DNA of 12,773 nt from a bacterium (GTDB lineage: Bacteria; Pseudomonadota; Alphaproteobacteria; Rhizobiales; Xanthobacteraceae): assembly GCA_029946075.1 (NCBI GenBank), contig JAQSDT010000745.1, positions 1 to 12,773 of the forward strand, given 5' to 3'. Below the pieces are notes generated by a model. It worked only from the letters and a program-made list of their open reading frames with translations. It ran no database searches and was not told the origin of the DNA. Each line of letters begins with the position of its first letter. Within the stretch, counting starts at the first letter, position 1. The translations under genes were made by a program, and so were the position numbers. Below are positions 5,247 to 11,763 of this stretch, in pieces.

Positions 5247-6112
5247 CTCGGCTCCTTCTGTTCGCCCTCGCTCGGATCGACTGTGACGTAGCCGGTTCGG
5301 TCGCCCTCCTGTGTCTGGCCGAGACGGGCGGCGATCTGGTCGAGCCGGTCTCGGGCTGACTGTATGCGGTCAACAACTCCTCGTTCTTCGGCGACCATAT
5401 CAATTTCGAGCCACTCGACGGCCAATTCAAGCGAGGCGATCGCCTCCACAATGTCTACATCCGACACGGAATGAACTGTCGGGTTGCCGGCAGGACAGTC
5501 GCATTCTCGCCCCATGATCCCCATGCCGTTGTGGCCCAATTCGCAGTCGCAGATGTTGGGCTTTCGGGTGTCTATCCCCTCCGCCACTGGCATCAGGGGA
5601 GCGGCGGCGAGAAGGGCGGCACGGACAAGTCGGTAGTTGCCGGGGCTGACGAAAGCTCGGGCTGTTTCGCTTGCGCCCATATGCGGCCGCATTTCGCCAA
5701 TCATCGTCTGCCATTCAGCGACAACTGCTTTGCCTCCAGCCTCCACCGCCGCTTCCATGTCTCGCGGCGGGGCGGGGTGGGCGTAGAGGGGCGTGACTGT
5801 GTATGTGCATTCGTCGCGGTGCTTTTCCAGCCAGTGGCTGAAGGGGTTGTCCGATGAATTTGATAGCAGTGAGTTTACCGTTCCATCCGGTTCGACAATC
5901 TCGTGTCGCCAAGCCACCGGCTCCTGCCCACGCCGGGCAAGTGCGGCCTCGGCCCCCTTACGGGCAGCGTCGGCGAGCAACCGCATGACGGCCTTTGCCC
6001 CATCTCGCGCGGTCCAATCAACATCGAAGCTGTCGGATATCGCCGCCTCGATGTCATCCTCGTCCAGAGGCAGTTCCTCCCGGCTCGTGCCGGCGGCTGT
6101 GGTGTGTTCCAT
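5243..6112 (-). CDS. Phage early protein of unknown function with Cys cluster
   Basis: This 289-residue protein has several typical phage accessory stretches: an acidic N-terminus, EPVAWRHEIVEPDG followed by TPLYAHPAPP, then a helical region and a Cys-rich loop CDCELGHNGMGIMGRECDC, where four cysteines could bind a metal. The C-terminal third is helical (ASLELAVEWLEIDM and following). The 'PVAW...PLYAHP' pattern occurs in many poorly characterised phage proteins. ATG 6112 is preferred to GTG 6115; both overlap the previous stop. No function can be assigned. Confidence 0.75.
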   Translation of the reverse strand: MEHTTAAGTSREELPLDEDDIEAAISDSFDVDWTARDGAKAVMRLLADAARKGAEAALARRGQEPVAWRHEIVEPDGTVNSLLSNSSDNPFSHWLEKHRDECTYTVTPLYAHPAPPRDMEAAVEAGGKAVVAEWQTMIGEMRPHMGASETARAFVSPGNYRLVRAALLAAAPLMPVAEGIDTRKPNICDCELGHNGMGIMGRECDCPAGNPTVHSVSDVDIVEAIASLELAVEWLEIDMVAEERGVVDRIQSARDRLDQIAARLGQTQEGDRTGYVTVDPSEGEQKEPR

Positions 6113-6543
6113 CACTCGTAATCCTCTGCATGTCCGGGCTTATCGAGCCGGAACCGGGTTGCGGGTCTGGCTGCCTCAATATGCTTCTGACCGGCGTCGA
6201 GATTGCCGGTGTCCTCATAGAGCCGGATGGCCAGTTCGAACGGGTCGATGCCGTGCCGTCTCCAGAACTCAATCTCATTGCCGGAGTGTTGTTCGCGATG
6301 CTCGTCCGCCGTCAGAGGCAGGGTCCAGGCGTCATCTGGCTTCTGTTGCCCGCCAGTGTGCTTCTTGCGGTGCAGGGCGCTTCCTGAGCGGATATGGCAA
6401 GCTTCGCAGCCCATTGCGCCGGAGACTGCCGATGGCAGCTTGCGGATGAACGCGAGGTGCGCTGGATCTTCGATCCGACGCGTGGCCTTGCTGGACTTGT
6501 CGAGCGAGAATGCCGTGTCAGGGCGACGGATTGCGAGCGCCAT
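6112..6543 (-). CDS. Ref/DUF968-like HNH-type recombination nuclease
   Basis: This 143-residue protein contains CEACHI (C46, C49, H50), KKHTGGQQKPDD (60-71), WTLPLTADEHREQH (73-86, with H82 and H86) and NEIEFWRRHGIDPFELA. This is the metal-binding and H-x3-H layout of small phage HNH proteins related to DUF968 and to P1 Ref, a RecA-dependent nuclease. Lying in an operon with RecE and RecT homologues fits a role in phage recombination. The start at 6543 is fixed by a strong GGGGAGG 7 nt upstream; a longer in-frame extension to 6726 lies over the neighbouring gene and is rejected. The nuclease assignment is by motif only. Confidence 0.7.
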   Translation of the reverse strand: MALAIRRPDTAFSLDKSSKATRRIEDPAHLAFIRKLPSAVSGAMGCEACHIRSGSALHRKKHTGGQQKPDDAWTLPLTADEHREQHSGNEIEFWRRHGIDPFELAIRLYEDTGNLDAGQKHIEAARPATRFRLDKPGHAEDYE

Positions 6544-6547
6544 CCCT

Positions 6548-7474
6548 CTACCTCCCCGTCGTATCGGGAGGAGTGGATTCGGAGAGGGCGCCCGGAAAGC
6601 CGTTGTGCTCGACGCCATCGAGAAGGCGACCGGTGCGGCGCTTCCCGATCTTGTCCATGTCGACGCCCGGCCCGTCGCCATCATTGGCATTGCCGACGTC
6701 GGTTCGGGCATTTGGCCAGACAACACGTTCGCCTTTCTGCGACCCGTTAGACCGGAACTCGTGCTGCATCCACTCGCCGTTCTGCTTGTGATGGAACGGC
6801 ACGCTAGCCGCTGCGCACTGGTCTCGCAAACCTCGGAACCAGTCAGGGTGCGTCGGCCGCGCCATATGCCCGCCCTGATCCGTCTCGCCGCCTGTGATGA
6901 CCCAATCCGGCATCAAGTCGGCAGATATCGTGATCGGCCCTAGCAGCGGCTCGCACGACACGAAACTGAACGCGGCCGGCGTGCAAGCCTTGGCCATTGC
7001 CAGCGCCGGCAGATTGAGATCGGCGCGCCTCTGGTCTTCAATCGTCGTGCCGATTGCGGCATTGATCGGTAGATAGCCGACCTCGGCCACGAGCTTGATG
7101 ATGTTCTGCGGACGCTTCGTCAGAAGCAGATAGACGAGCTGCGGTGTGTCCCGCATGACCTTGAATGCGTCGGCCCTCCACTCGGTCGGAACTTGGTTGT
7201 CGAAGATGTCAGCCAGAGAGGCACAGAAGACGAAGGGGCGGGTTCCGGCCGCAACCGCTGCCTTGTGCCAGCGATAGGGCTCATGCCAGTTGCTGGCCGA
7301 CGTGCGCGATCTTGTGCCGTTGCCCTTGCCCGGCGCGCCCCATACGACGCGACCGTAGCGCTTGTCCATCATCGCTTCGGCGTAACAGCCGTCGCACGCC
7401 GGGCTGACTTTCGTGCAGCCGATCCATGGGTTCCATGTGTGCTGACACCAAGATATGTGCGTGGTCTCGCCCAT
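6548..7474 (-). CDS. Phage Gp37/Gp68 (DUF5131) family three-Cys-motif protein
   Basis: This 308-residue protein has the family hallmarks: ISWCQHTWNPWIGCTKVSPAC with cysteines C20, C27 and C30, the pattern LLTKRPQNI, FSFVSCEPLLGPI, and WVITGGE followed later by HPDWFRGLRDQC and FHHKQNGEW. The three cysteines may bind a metal or an Fe-S cluster as in radical-SAM-like proteins; the biochemical role is unknown. The family is often next to a gene called three-Cys-motif partner (TcmP); none is seen here. Start ATG 7474 has GGAGG close upstream and overlaps the previous stop by one base (TGATG). A much longer in-frame extension to 7759 overlaps two genes and is rejected. Confidence 0.88.
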   Translation of the reverse strand: MGETTHISWCQHTWNPWIGCTKVSPACDGCYAEAMMDKRYGRVVWGAPGKGNGTRSRTSASNWHEPYRWHKAAVAAGTRPFVFCASLADIFDNQVPTEWRADAFKVMRDTPQLVYLLLTKRPQNIIKLVAEVGYLPINAAIGTTIEDQRRADLNLPALAMAKACTPAAFSFVSCEPLLGPITISADLMPDWVITGGETDQGGHMARPTHPDWFRGLRDQCAAASVPFHHKQNGEWMQHEFRSNGSQKGERVVWPNARTDVGNANDGDGPGVDMDKIGKRRTGRLLDGVEHNGFPGALSESTPPDTTGR

Positions 7475-7695
7475 CACCGCCTCCAGTCCAAGCCGCCCGC
7501 CATATCGCGGTGCAGCGCGTTGAATTTCGCCTTGCGGGCGCGGCCGATCTCGCGAGTGGAGCCGGCGCGGATTGCCCGACGCTCCCGTTCCGCAGCCCGG
7601 CCATAGGCAGGGATGGCGCGCTCCAGCACCTTGTCGGGATGCGTCTCTCGCCAGTATGCGCAGATGCCGGTGATCCAGCGGTCGAGCCAGGTCAT
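7474..7695 (-). CDS. Small basic phage protein between recT-like and Gp37/Gp68 genes
   Basis: This 73-residue protein is basic, starting MTWLDRWITGICAYWRETHP. Its arginine-rich helical centre is RAAERERRAIRAGSTREI and it ends GGLDWRR. The ATG at 7695 overlaps the RecT-like stop by 4 nt (ATGA), preferred over the GTG at 7704. Its position between recombination genes and a basic helix suggest nucleic-acid contact, but I do not recognise the family. Confidence 0.65.
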   Translation of the reverse strand: MTWLDRWITGICAYWRETHPDKVLERAIPAYGRAAERERRAIRAGSTREIGRARKAKFNALHRDMAGGLDWRR

Positions 7696-8795
7696 GGGAG
7701 CCACCGTTCCATTTCGGCCCGCGCTGCGGCGTCCGTCTTCCTGCCAAGCACGATGTCATTGGCGAGTTCGGTGCACGCCTTCACGAAATCCGGCCGGGTC
7801 GGGAGTTCGTCTTTCCAGTGGTTCTTTGCGTAAACGACAGTGTCTTGTCGTCCGCGCGCATCGAGCTTCGGATCGGTCGCCGACTTGATGAACTTGTCGA
7901 TGCATTCGGCCATTTTGTAGCGAAGAAGGTTCTGGTCCGCGGTGAAATCCTCGGAGGCTGGCGCGGGCTCGGACTGTTCCTGCCCTTCTGCGCCAGCCTC
8001 CTGTTTGGAGTCGTCGGTTTGGGGAACCTCGACTCCTTCCGGCTCCAGGGGGGTAGAGCCGGGATCTTGTTCCTCGATGTCATGCGAGCCCGCTGAGAGG
8101 CCTTGCGTCTCGCGGGTGACGAATGCCGGGTCGAAGCCCTCGCGTGCGCTGGCGGGCTCGTGTGGCAGCGCCTTGGCGGCGGCAAGCCGGTCCTGCAGGG
8201 AGGGTGTGATGTCGCGGGCGTTCTCCGACCCGACCACATGTTCCATCTCCTCGCGGTCGTAAACGCCAAGGATGACTTCCGGGCAGTGCCGGCGCGCCCA
8301 TGACCGAGCGGAGAAGTAGCCGAGCTGCTGCTGCGGATCGGATTTCCAGAGCGGCGAGTTCTTGGTGGTGATCGAGCCGATCGTCGGCGACCGATACTCA
8401 CATTCCTCGCCGTCCAGGATGCCGACGACACGGCAGGTCAGCGCCGCGCCCTCGCCCTCGAAGAAATACTTCAGCCGGCCCTTGATGCCCGACCGCGTGT
8501 TGACCACGGCGGCGATCAACTGCGCTTCGTAGGCGATGGCACCGTTGACCGCATAGGACTTCGACGCGACGGCAAAGGGCGACATCTGCCATTCCATGGC
8601 CTGCATCGCGACGGCCATGCAGGCGCCGGCATTGCCGCGAAGGTGTTTCGGCAGAGCGATGTCCGCCTTGCACATGACTTCAGCGAAGCGGACGACTTCG
8701 CCCAAGCTCTGCGGCGCAATGGTCGAGCCGGTCGGTCCGCCGCTCAGCGGGATCGCGGCCATGGTCGAGCGTTCGGTCGTGGCGATCTGGTTCAC
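7692..8795 (-). CDS. recT: RecT-family single-strand annealing protein
   Basis: This 367-residue recombinase anneals complementary single strands produced by the partner exonuclease, supporting phage recombination and replication. Residues 30-190 hold the RecT core: SLGEVVRFAEVMCKADIALP, MAVAMQAMEWQMSPFAVA, VNGAIAYEAQLIAAVV and QQQLGYFSARSWARRHCPEV. Residues 210-285 are an acidic, low-complexity linker (E, P, Q, S), and 286-367 form a separate helical tail; such tails often bind host single-strand-binding protein or nuclease partners. The total is longer than E. coli RecT. The GTG start at 8795 overlaps the exonuclease stop (GTGA) and has AAAGGAAA upstream. The in-frame extension to 9416 is a shadow. 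Confidence 0.92.
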   Translation of the reverse strand: MNQIATTERSTMAAIPLSGGPTGSTIAPQSLGEVVRFAEVMCKADIALPKHLRGNAGACMAVAMQAMEWQMSPFAVASKSYAVNGAIAYEAQLIAAVVNTRSGIKGRLKYFFEGEGAALTCRVVGILDGEECEYRSPTIGSITTKNSPLWKSDPQQQLGYFSARSWARRHCPEVILGVYDREEMEHVVGSENARDITPSLQDRLAAAKALPHEPASAREGFDPAFVTRETQGLSAGSHDIEEQDPGSTPLEPEGVEVPQTDDSKQEAGAEGQEQSEPAPASEDFTADQNLLRYKMAECIDKFIKSATDPKLDARGRQDTVVYAKNHWKDELPTRPDFVKACTELANDIVLGRKTDAAARAEMERWLP

Positions 8796-9805
8796 GCTGC
8801 TTTTCCTTTGATTTCGGGGAGGGTGTTGTCGTCCTCGTGGCGCTTCGACCACCACGTCGGCGCGGACCAGGTGCGCATCGATTCCTCGTAGGTCGGCCAG
8901 TCTTTCGCCTTCAGGCATTCGGCAAAGGTGTTGATCGCCCGTCGATTGAGCCGCATGGCGATGTAGACGTCGCGGTTGTCGAGCGGCTTGATGTTGAAGG
9001 CGTAGGGCGGCTTGGTCTCGACAAAAACCAGCACAGCCTCGCTGATGGGCTGCCCGACAGCTTCCAGCGACATGATCGCCAGCGCCATCTGCATCAGGTA
9101 GCCTTGATCGAGAATTGACCGGGACGTGCCGCGCTGCGATGCGTCGGCGCACGTTTTCAGGTCGGCGATGATCGTGTCGCGCGGGATCGAGTCCGGACGG
9201 GATTTCAGCCACACGCCGGTTTTCGCGTCCTTGGTGATGATCGACCGTTCGATGCGGCCGCGCAGCAGATCCGCGGCGACCGGGTTGCGAACGAGCTGAT
9301 TGGCGATGCCCTGAATGGCTTCGACCTGAGATTTCAGGATGACGGTCTTGCCCTCGGCCTTCCGGTCGGCGAGCCATTGCTTGCAGACATTCGCGTTTCC
9401 TGACCATGGCTTCCACTTGCCGGCGTCGTCCTCGTAGGTTTCCGGCCGGACGACATACTCATCTCGGAACCCATCTTCCGAAAGCAGCAGCGTGTGAGCC
9501 GCGCGGCCAAGGATCATCCCGGCGCTGTCGCCGTCATCCTCGATGCGGTCGGGATTGAGGTATGACGTGGCCCAGTAGTGCAGCGGCGACCGGGTTTCGA
9601 TCTCGCGAAGACCGCTTGAGGAAATGGACGGGCCGACGCACAGGTTGCCGTGATACGCGTCCATGCCGATTTTCCGGTAGGTTCCGGGCTCTGAGATCGG
9701 CTTGCCGTCCCAATCGCGCTCGCCGGTCGCGCCATGCACCACGCGCTCGGCAACGGCGCCGACGGACTGGAACATGTCGGGCTCGACATCCACATGCTTG
9801 TTCAT
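8792..9805 (-). CDS. recE: RecE-like 5'-3' exonuclease (exodeoxyribonuclease VIII family)
   Basis: This 337-residue PD-(D/E)XK nuclease should resect duplex DNA ends and hand single strands to RecT. Motifs resemble the RecE C-terminal nuclease: SSSGLREIETRSPLHYWA (62-79), GMILGRAAHTLLLSEDGF (96-113), GVWLKSRPDSI (197-207, with D205), IIADLKTCADAS (212-223, D215 and K217 as metal and catalytic positions) and GYLMQMALA (235-243). It lacks the long N-terminal part of E. coli RecE, as phage versions usually do. It is coupled by 4-nt overlaps on both sides, directly upstream of the RecT gene, which supports the pair. Confidence 0.88.
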   Translation of the reverse strand: MNKHVDVEPDMFQSVGAVAERVVHGATGERDWDGKPISEPGTYRKIGMDAYHGNLCVGPSISSSGLREIETRSPLHYWATSYLNPDRIEDDGDSAGMILGRAAHTLLLSEDGFRDEYVVRPETYEDDAGKWKPWSGNANVCKQWLADRKAEGKTVILKSQVEAIQGIANQLVRNPVAADLLRGRIERSIITKDAKTGVWLKSRPDSIPRDTIIADLKTCADASQRGTSRSILDQGYLMQMALAIMSLEAVGQPISEAVLVFVETKPPYAFNIKPLDNRDVYIAMRLNRRAINTFAECLKAKDWPTYEESMRTWSAPTWWSKRHEDDNTLPEIKGKAA

Positions 9806-9984
9806 GCCGCGTCCTTCCGATTGGTGAGTTCCATGAGGTCGCGTTCGGCCATTCGCCGCGCGTCGATGTCGCTGTCGAATTTCAGCACGCGCTCGATTTC
9901 ATCCAGGCGTTCGCGGATTGACGGCGGGACCAGCCTGTCCCCAAGCGCAGCAGCGGCGCGGAGAAGTTCGGGGTCGTGGGTCAT
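9802..9984 (-). CDS. Small helical phage protein
   Basis: This 60-residue charged, fully helical protein reads MTHDPELLRAAAALGDRLVP then SIRERLDEIERVLKFDSDID and RRMAERDLMELTNRKDAA. It has no cysteine or membrane segment. It is coupled by ATGA overlaps to its neighbours and lies just before the RecE-like gene. The family is not recognised. Confidence 0.65.
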   Translation of the reverse strand: MTHDPELLRAAAALGDRLVPPSIRERLDEIERVLKFDSDIDARRMAERDLMELTNRKDAA

Positions 9985-10142
9985 GACGCCACCGTCTCAA
10001 TGCGAGTGCTGCACGAACCAATCGCGCGCCAGAACGTGACGTTAGCCTGGGCCTTGGCTTTGGAGGTGAACGGGCCGGACCATAGCAATGGCGGAAGCAC
10101 TGTGTCGGAGAGCGGGGTGACGACGACCCTGTAGAGGCTCAT
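9981..10142 (-). CDS. 53-residue early phage protein
   Basis: This ORF starts MSLYRVVVTPLSDTVLPPLL, continues WSGPFTSKAKAQANVTFWRA and ends RIETVAS. A beta-rich start followed by a helix suggests a small alpha/beta fold. Its ATG overlaps the upstream stop by 4 nt (ATGA) and its own TGA overlaps the next ATG by 4 nt, so it fills the gap between two genes exactly. That coupling is the main support for its being real. The function is unknown. Confidence 0.6.
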   Translation of the reverse strand: MSLYRVVVTPLSDTVLPPLLWSGPFTSKAKAQANVTFWRAIGSCSTRIETVAS

Positions 10143-10597
10143 TTCGCGAGCCTCCATGCGATGATGTTGAAGTCGGTGTCATCGTCCCACCACCATGCAA
10201 AATCATCACCCATGCCGCTGTCGGTGCCGCCGCCTGCAAACCTGACTTCGACATGAACATCCGACTTCACTGGATGCGAGCCACCCTTCCACTCGTTCCA
10301 TCCGTCGCTCTGGAGGGATGCGCGGTAGGCGGAGATGGCGGTGGAAGCGACGCGCTTGTTGCGTTCTGGATCGAGCGCATTATCGATGTCATCGCTTGCC
10401 GCGATGTCCTCCAGCGCCGCACGAACTCGGGATGCGCGTTCCATGGCCTGATACCAGCCCTCCGCGAACTCCTTCGCAGCGAGCATCTTCGTCCGGCGCT
10501 CCGTCTCGCTGTGGTATTCCCAAGCGCGGATTTCATCGCCGTTGATGCTTGCCGTGATTTCGTCGCGGTCGTTGTCAGTGATTTTCGGGGCGGGCAT
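10139..10597 (-). CDS. Phage early protein of unknown function
   Basis: This 152-residue soluble protein has a long charged helix region (about 30-90, with AAKEFAEGWYQAMERASRVR), a linker, and a beta-rich, tryptophan- and aspartate-rich end (DDFAWWWDDDTDFNIIAWRL). The start at 10597 has GAAGGAA 8 nt upstream and overlaps the preceding stop by one base; the in-frame extension to 10636 has no such support and overlaps the previous gene. I do not recognise the family. The C-terminal half could be a small beta domain. Confidence 0.7.
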   Translation of the reverse strand: MPAPKITDNDRDEITASINGDEIRAWEYHSETERRTKMLAAKEFAEGWYQAMERASRVRAALEDIAASDDIDNALDPERNKRVASTAISAYRASLQSDGWNEWKGGSHPVKSDVHVEVRFAGGGTDSGMGDDFAWWWDDDTDFNIIAWRLAK

Positions 10598-10692
10598 CAC
10601 AGCATTCCTTCCACGATAAACGGCGCGACAGCGCACACTGCGATAGCGAGCCAGAGGTGATTGGAGACGATGTAGTCGGTGAGGGGGAACAT
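10597..10692 (-). CDS. 31-residue single-helix membrane protein
   Basis: This short ORF starts MFPLTDYIVSNHLWLAIAVC and ends FIVEGML, with a membrane helix over about residues 8-26. Both ends use one-base TGATG coupling to well formed neighbours, so it fits exactly into the operon. Small early membrane peptides in phages can modify host membranes or block superinfection, but no function is shown here. Confidence 0.5.
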   Translation of the reverse strand: MFPLTDYIVSNHLWLAIAVCAVAPFIVEGML

Positions 10693-10850
10693 CAGGCGGG
10701 CTCCTGCTTGGCGAGGGCGGCGCGAACCTTTTCCAGCGCCCGCCTCGTCGTGGTGGATGGGCCTTTGCCGCCCTTGTTCGTTGTCATGTCGGGCGTGTAG
10801 GACAGGATGGCTTCGGCATGGCGAAGCGCTTCGAGGGTCTGAGCGTCCAT
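10692..10850 (-). CDS. 52-residue early phage protein
   Basis: This ORF starts MDAQTLEALRHAEAIL and continues SYTPDMTTNKGGKGPSTTTR to end RAALAKQEPA: two helices joined by a polar, glycine/threonine-rich linker. One-base TGATG overlaps connect it to the genes on both sides. The family is not recognised, and the coupling is the chief evidence. Confidence 0.55.
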   Translation of the reverse strand: MDAQTLEALRHAEAILSYTPDMTTNKGGKGPSTTTRRALEKVRAALAKQEPA

Positions 10851-11065
10851 CAAGCCACCTCCATCATGAGTTCTTCGCAGCCGAAAACCTCGGCCTCGCC
10901 GCAGGCCTCGCAGGCGTATTCGCAGGCGTCCGGTTCCACTCCTTCGACTTCATCGCCGCACGCGAGACAGAAGCCGGGGTTGTCCAGGGATGTGAGCCGG
11001 CGAGCGCAAGCGCGCATCACGGCGTCCTCGGTGACGGCAGGGTGCCAATCGGAACGGGCGCGCAT
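10850..11065 (-). CDS. Small zinc-ribbon-like phage protein
   Basis: This 71-residue protein has two C-x2-C knuckles: C33-L-A-C36-G and C52-E-A-C55-G, with an acidic spacer (EVEGVEPDA). This is a typical four-cysteine zinc ribbon. The N-terminal helix is basic. Similar small zinc-ribbon proteins occur in early regions of many phages and may bind nucleic acid or a host protein. ATG 11065 is preferred over the adjacent GTG 11068 because GGAGG lies 7 nt upstream of it. It overlaps the previous stop (TGATG). Confidence 0.7.
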   Translation of the reverse strand: MRARSDWHPAVTEDAVMRACARRLTSLDNPGFCLACGDEVEGVEPDACEYACEACGEAEVFGCEELMMEVA

Positions 11066-11343
11066 CACGCAGCCTCCGCCCGACGGGTCAGCGTCTTGGC
11101 CTCAATCGCCGCCAGCGCCGCATCCATCGTGGCGGCATATCCACCGAACGAACCGGACCACCACTGCACATGCTGGGGCCAAGTCTGGACCGAACCGACG
11201 CATTCGCCGGTGTCCTCGTCGATGACGCGGAAGGCACGGGGCAGCGAAGCAAACGTCGCGCCGCGTGTATCCGGCGACTTCGGGTCCACCATGACGCGGA
11301 TCGCAGCGGTGAAATCGGCGAAGGTCTGGTTCAGGGCGTTCAT
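11065..11343 (-). CDS. First gene of the early operon, unknown function
   Basis: This 92-residue protein starts MNALNQTFADFTAAIRVMVD, with helical ends and a beta-like centre rich in tryptophan (SVQTWPQHVQWWSGSFGG). I do not recognise it. The start at 11343 is preferred over ATG 11358 and TTG 11361 because GGAG lies 9 nt upstream. The putative -10 at 11376-11381 would then leave a leader of about 25 nt. It opens the 16-gene coupled operon that ends with int. Confidence 0.65.
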   Translation of the reverse strand: MNALNQTFADFTAAIRVMVDPKSPDTRGATFASLPRAFRVIDEDTGECVGSVQTWPQHVQWWSGSFGGYAATMDAALAAIEAKTLTRRAEAA

Positions 11344-11375
11344 CGGGGCGGGCTCCATCAAGTGGCGATGGAGGG

Positions 11376-11404
11376 AAGTTAGCGGAATTAAATTCCATAC
11401 GCAA
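11376..11404 (-). promoter_or_regulatory. Probable early promoter of the recE-recT-int operon
   Basis: On the minus strand, TTGCGT (11399-11404) and TAACTT (11376-11381) are 17 bp apart, a modest but well spaced promoter. One palindromic operator (11384-11396) lies inside the spacer, where a bound repressor would block RNA polymerase. The first gene of the operon starts 30-35 bp downstream. The assignment is by pattern only. Confidence 0.45.
11384..11396. promoter_or_regulatory. Operator 1, palindrome GGAATTAAATTCC
   Basis: A perfect 13-bp inverted repeat, GGAATT and AATTCC around a central A, lies between the -35 and -10 of the early promoter. A second near-identical copy lies 30 bp away, about three helical turns, suiting cooperative binding of a dimeric phage repressor. 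Confidence 0.65.
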
Positions 11405-11413
11405 TAGGGTTAC

Positions 11414-11426
11414 GGAATTAAATTCA
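11414..11426. promoter_or_regulatory. Operator 2, GGAATTAAATTCA
   Basis: This is the second copy of the 13-bp element, differing from operator 1 only in the last base. It lies just upstream of the early promoter -35 on one side and 9 bp from a plus-strand -35-like TTGACG on the other, so one protein could control both directions. Confidence 0.6.
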
Positions 11427-11435
11427 AGAAAGTGA

Positions 11436-11465
11436 TTGACGATGGTCGGACGCAGGGCCTATCCA
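11436..11465 (+). promoter_or_regulatory. Possible divergent plus-strand promoter
   Basis: TTGACG (11436-11441) and TATCCA (11460-11465) are 18 bp apart. The -35 matches consensus at five of six positions; the -10 is weak. No convincing gene follows on the plus strand for 1.3 kb, so if active it would make a non-coding RNA or a tiny peptide. Confidence 0.35.
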
Positions 11466-11763
11466 TGCGTCGTCATCAAGCGGCGACCCGGTGCAATCCC
11501 GGTGCAGGTGCAGCCGCAGGCGTAGGGTCGAAAGTCCCCGATGCCGCCTGAAATAGGGGACTACGCCAACCGCAAGGCGCGTGGCAGCTCTACAGAGGCT
11601 CGTCCGAGTTTCAGGGCGCCAGAGACCTCCCTTCCTTCATCGGCTTCGGCTGTTGGGGGTAGGGGGGTCTTTGGCAGATACGAGGTCTGAACCGGTTTCA
11701 AAACCAGCTTTTCCTGAGATCTCAGAGAGATTCTTCAACGTAGAAAGGGAAGTGCTATGCGGG
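11466..11763. other. Non-coding stretch with structured, RNA-like elements
   Basis: I see no reliable gene here. It holds a direct repeat CCCGGTGCA at 11487-11495 and 11498-11506, followed by GGTGCA. Next is a bulged hairpin in which GGCGTA (11519-11524) pairs with TACGCC (11562-11567) and GTCCCC (11534-11539) with GGGGAC (11556-11561). A 9-bp stem (11623-11631 with 11662-11670) ends in TTT, and a perfect 12-bp palindrome, CTGAGATCTCAG, lies at 11714-11725. Two tiny plus-strand ORFs (11442-11525 and 11465-11551) have poor ribosome sites. A small regulatory RNA from the promoter-like site at 11436 is possible but unproven. Confidence 0.35.
11623..11672 (+). terminator. Weak terminator-like hairpin
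   Basis: AGACCTCCC (11623-11631) pairs with GGGGGGTCT (11662-11670) over 9 bp with one G:U. The loop contains a smaller GGC-TTCG-GC-type hairpin. Only three T follow, so termination would be weak. It could end a short plus-strand RNA. Confidence 0.25.

Noticed and set aside
6227..6943. 238-residue plus-strand ORF
   Set aside because: It is antisense to the HNH and Gp37/Gp68 genes, both recognised by motif.
7475..7759. N-terminal extension of the Gp37/Gp68 protein to 403 residues
   Set aside because: It covers the 73-residue gene and the end of recT in another frame, has shadow-like composition, and the ATG at 7474 has a good ribosome site and a normal family N-terminus.
8796..9416. N-terminal extension of the RecT-like protein
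   Set aside because: It lies over the RecE-like gene in another frame. The GTG at 8795 has a ribosome site and operon coupling, and the RecT core begins shortly after it.
10679..11407. 242-residue plus-strand ORF
   Set aside because: It is antisense to four coupled small genes, including the zinc-ribbon protein, which have better starts and coding patterns.
11442..11551. Small plus-strand ORFs starting at 11442 (27 residues) and 11465 (28 residues)
   Set aside because: Weak ribosome sites and overlap with promoter-like and hairpin elements; kept only as alternatives to the RNA hypothesis.
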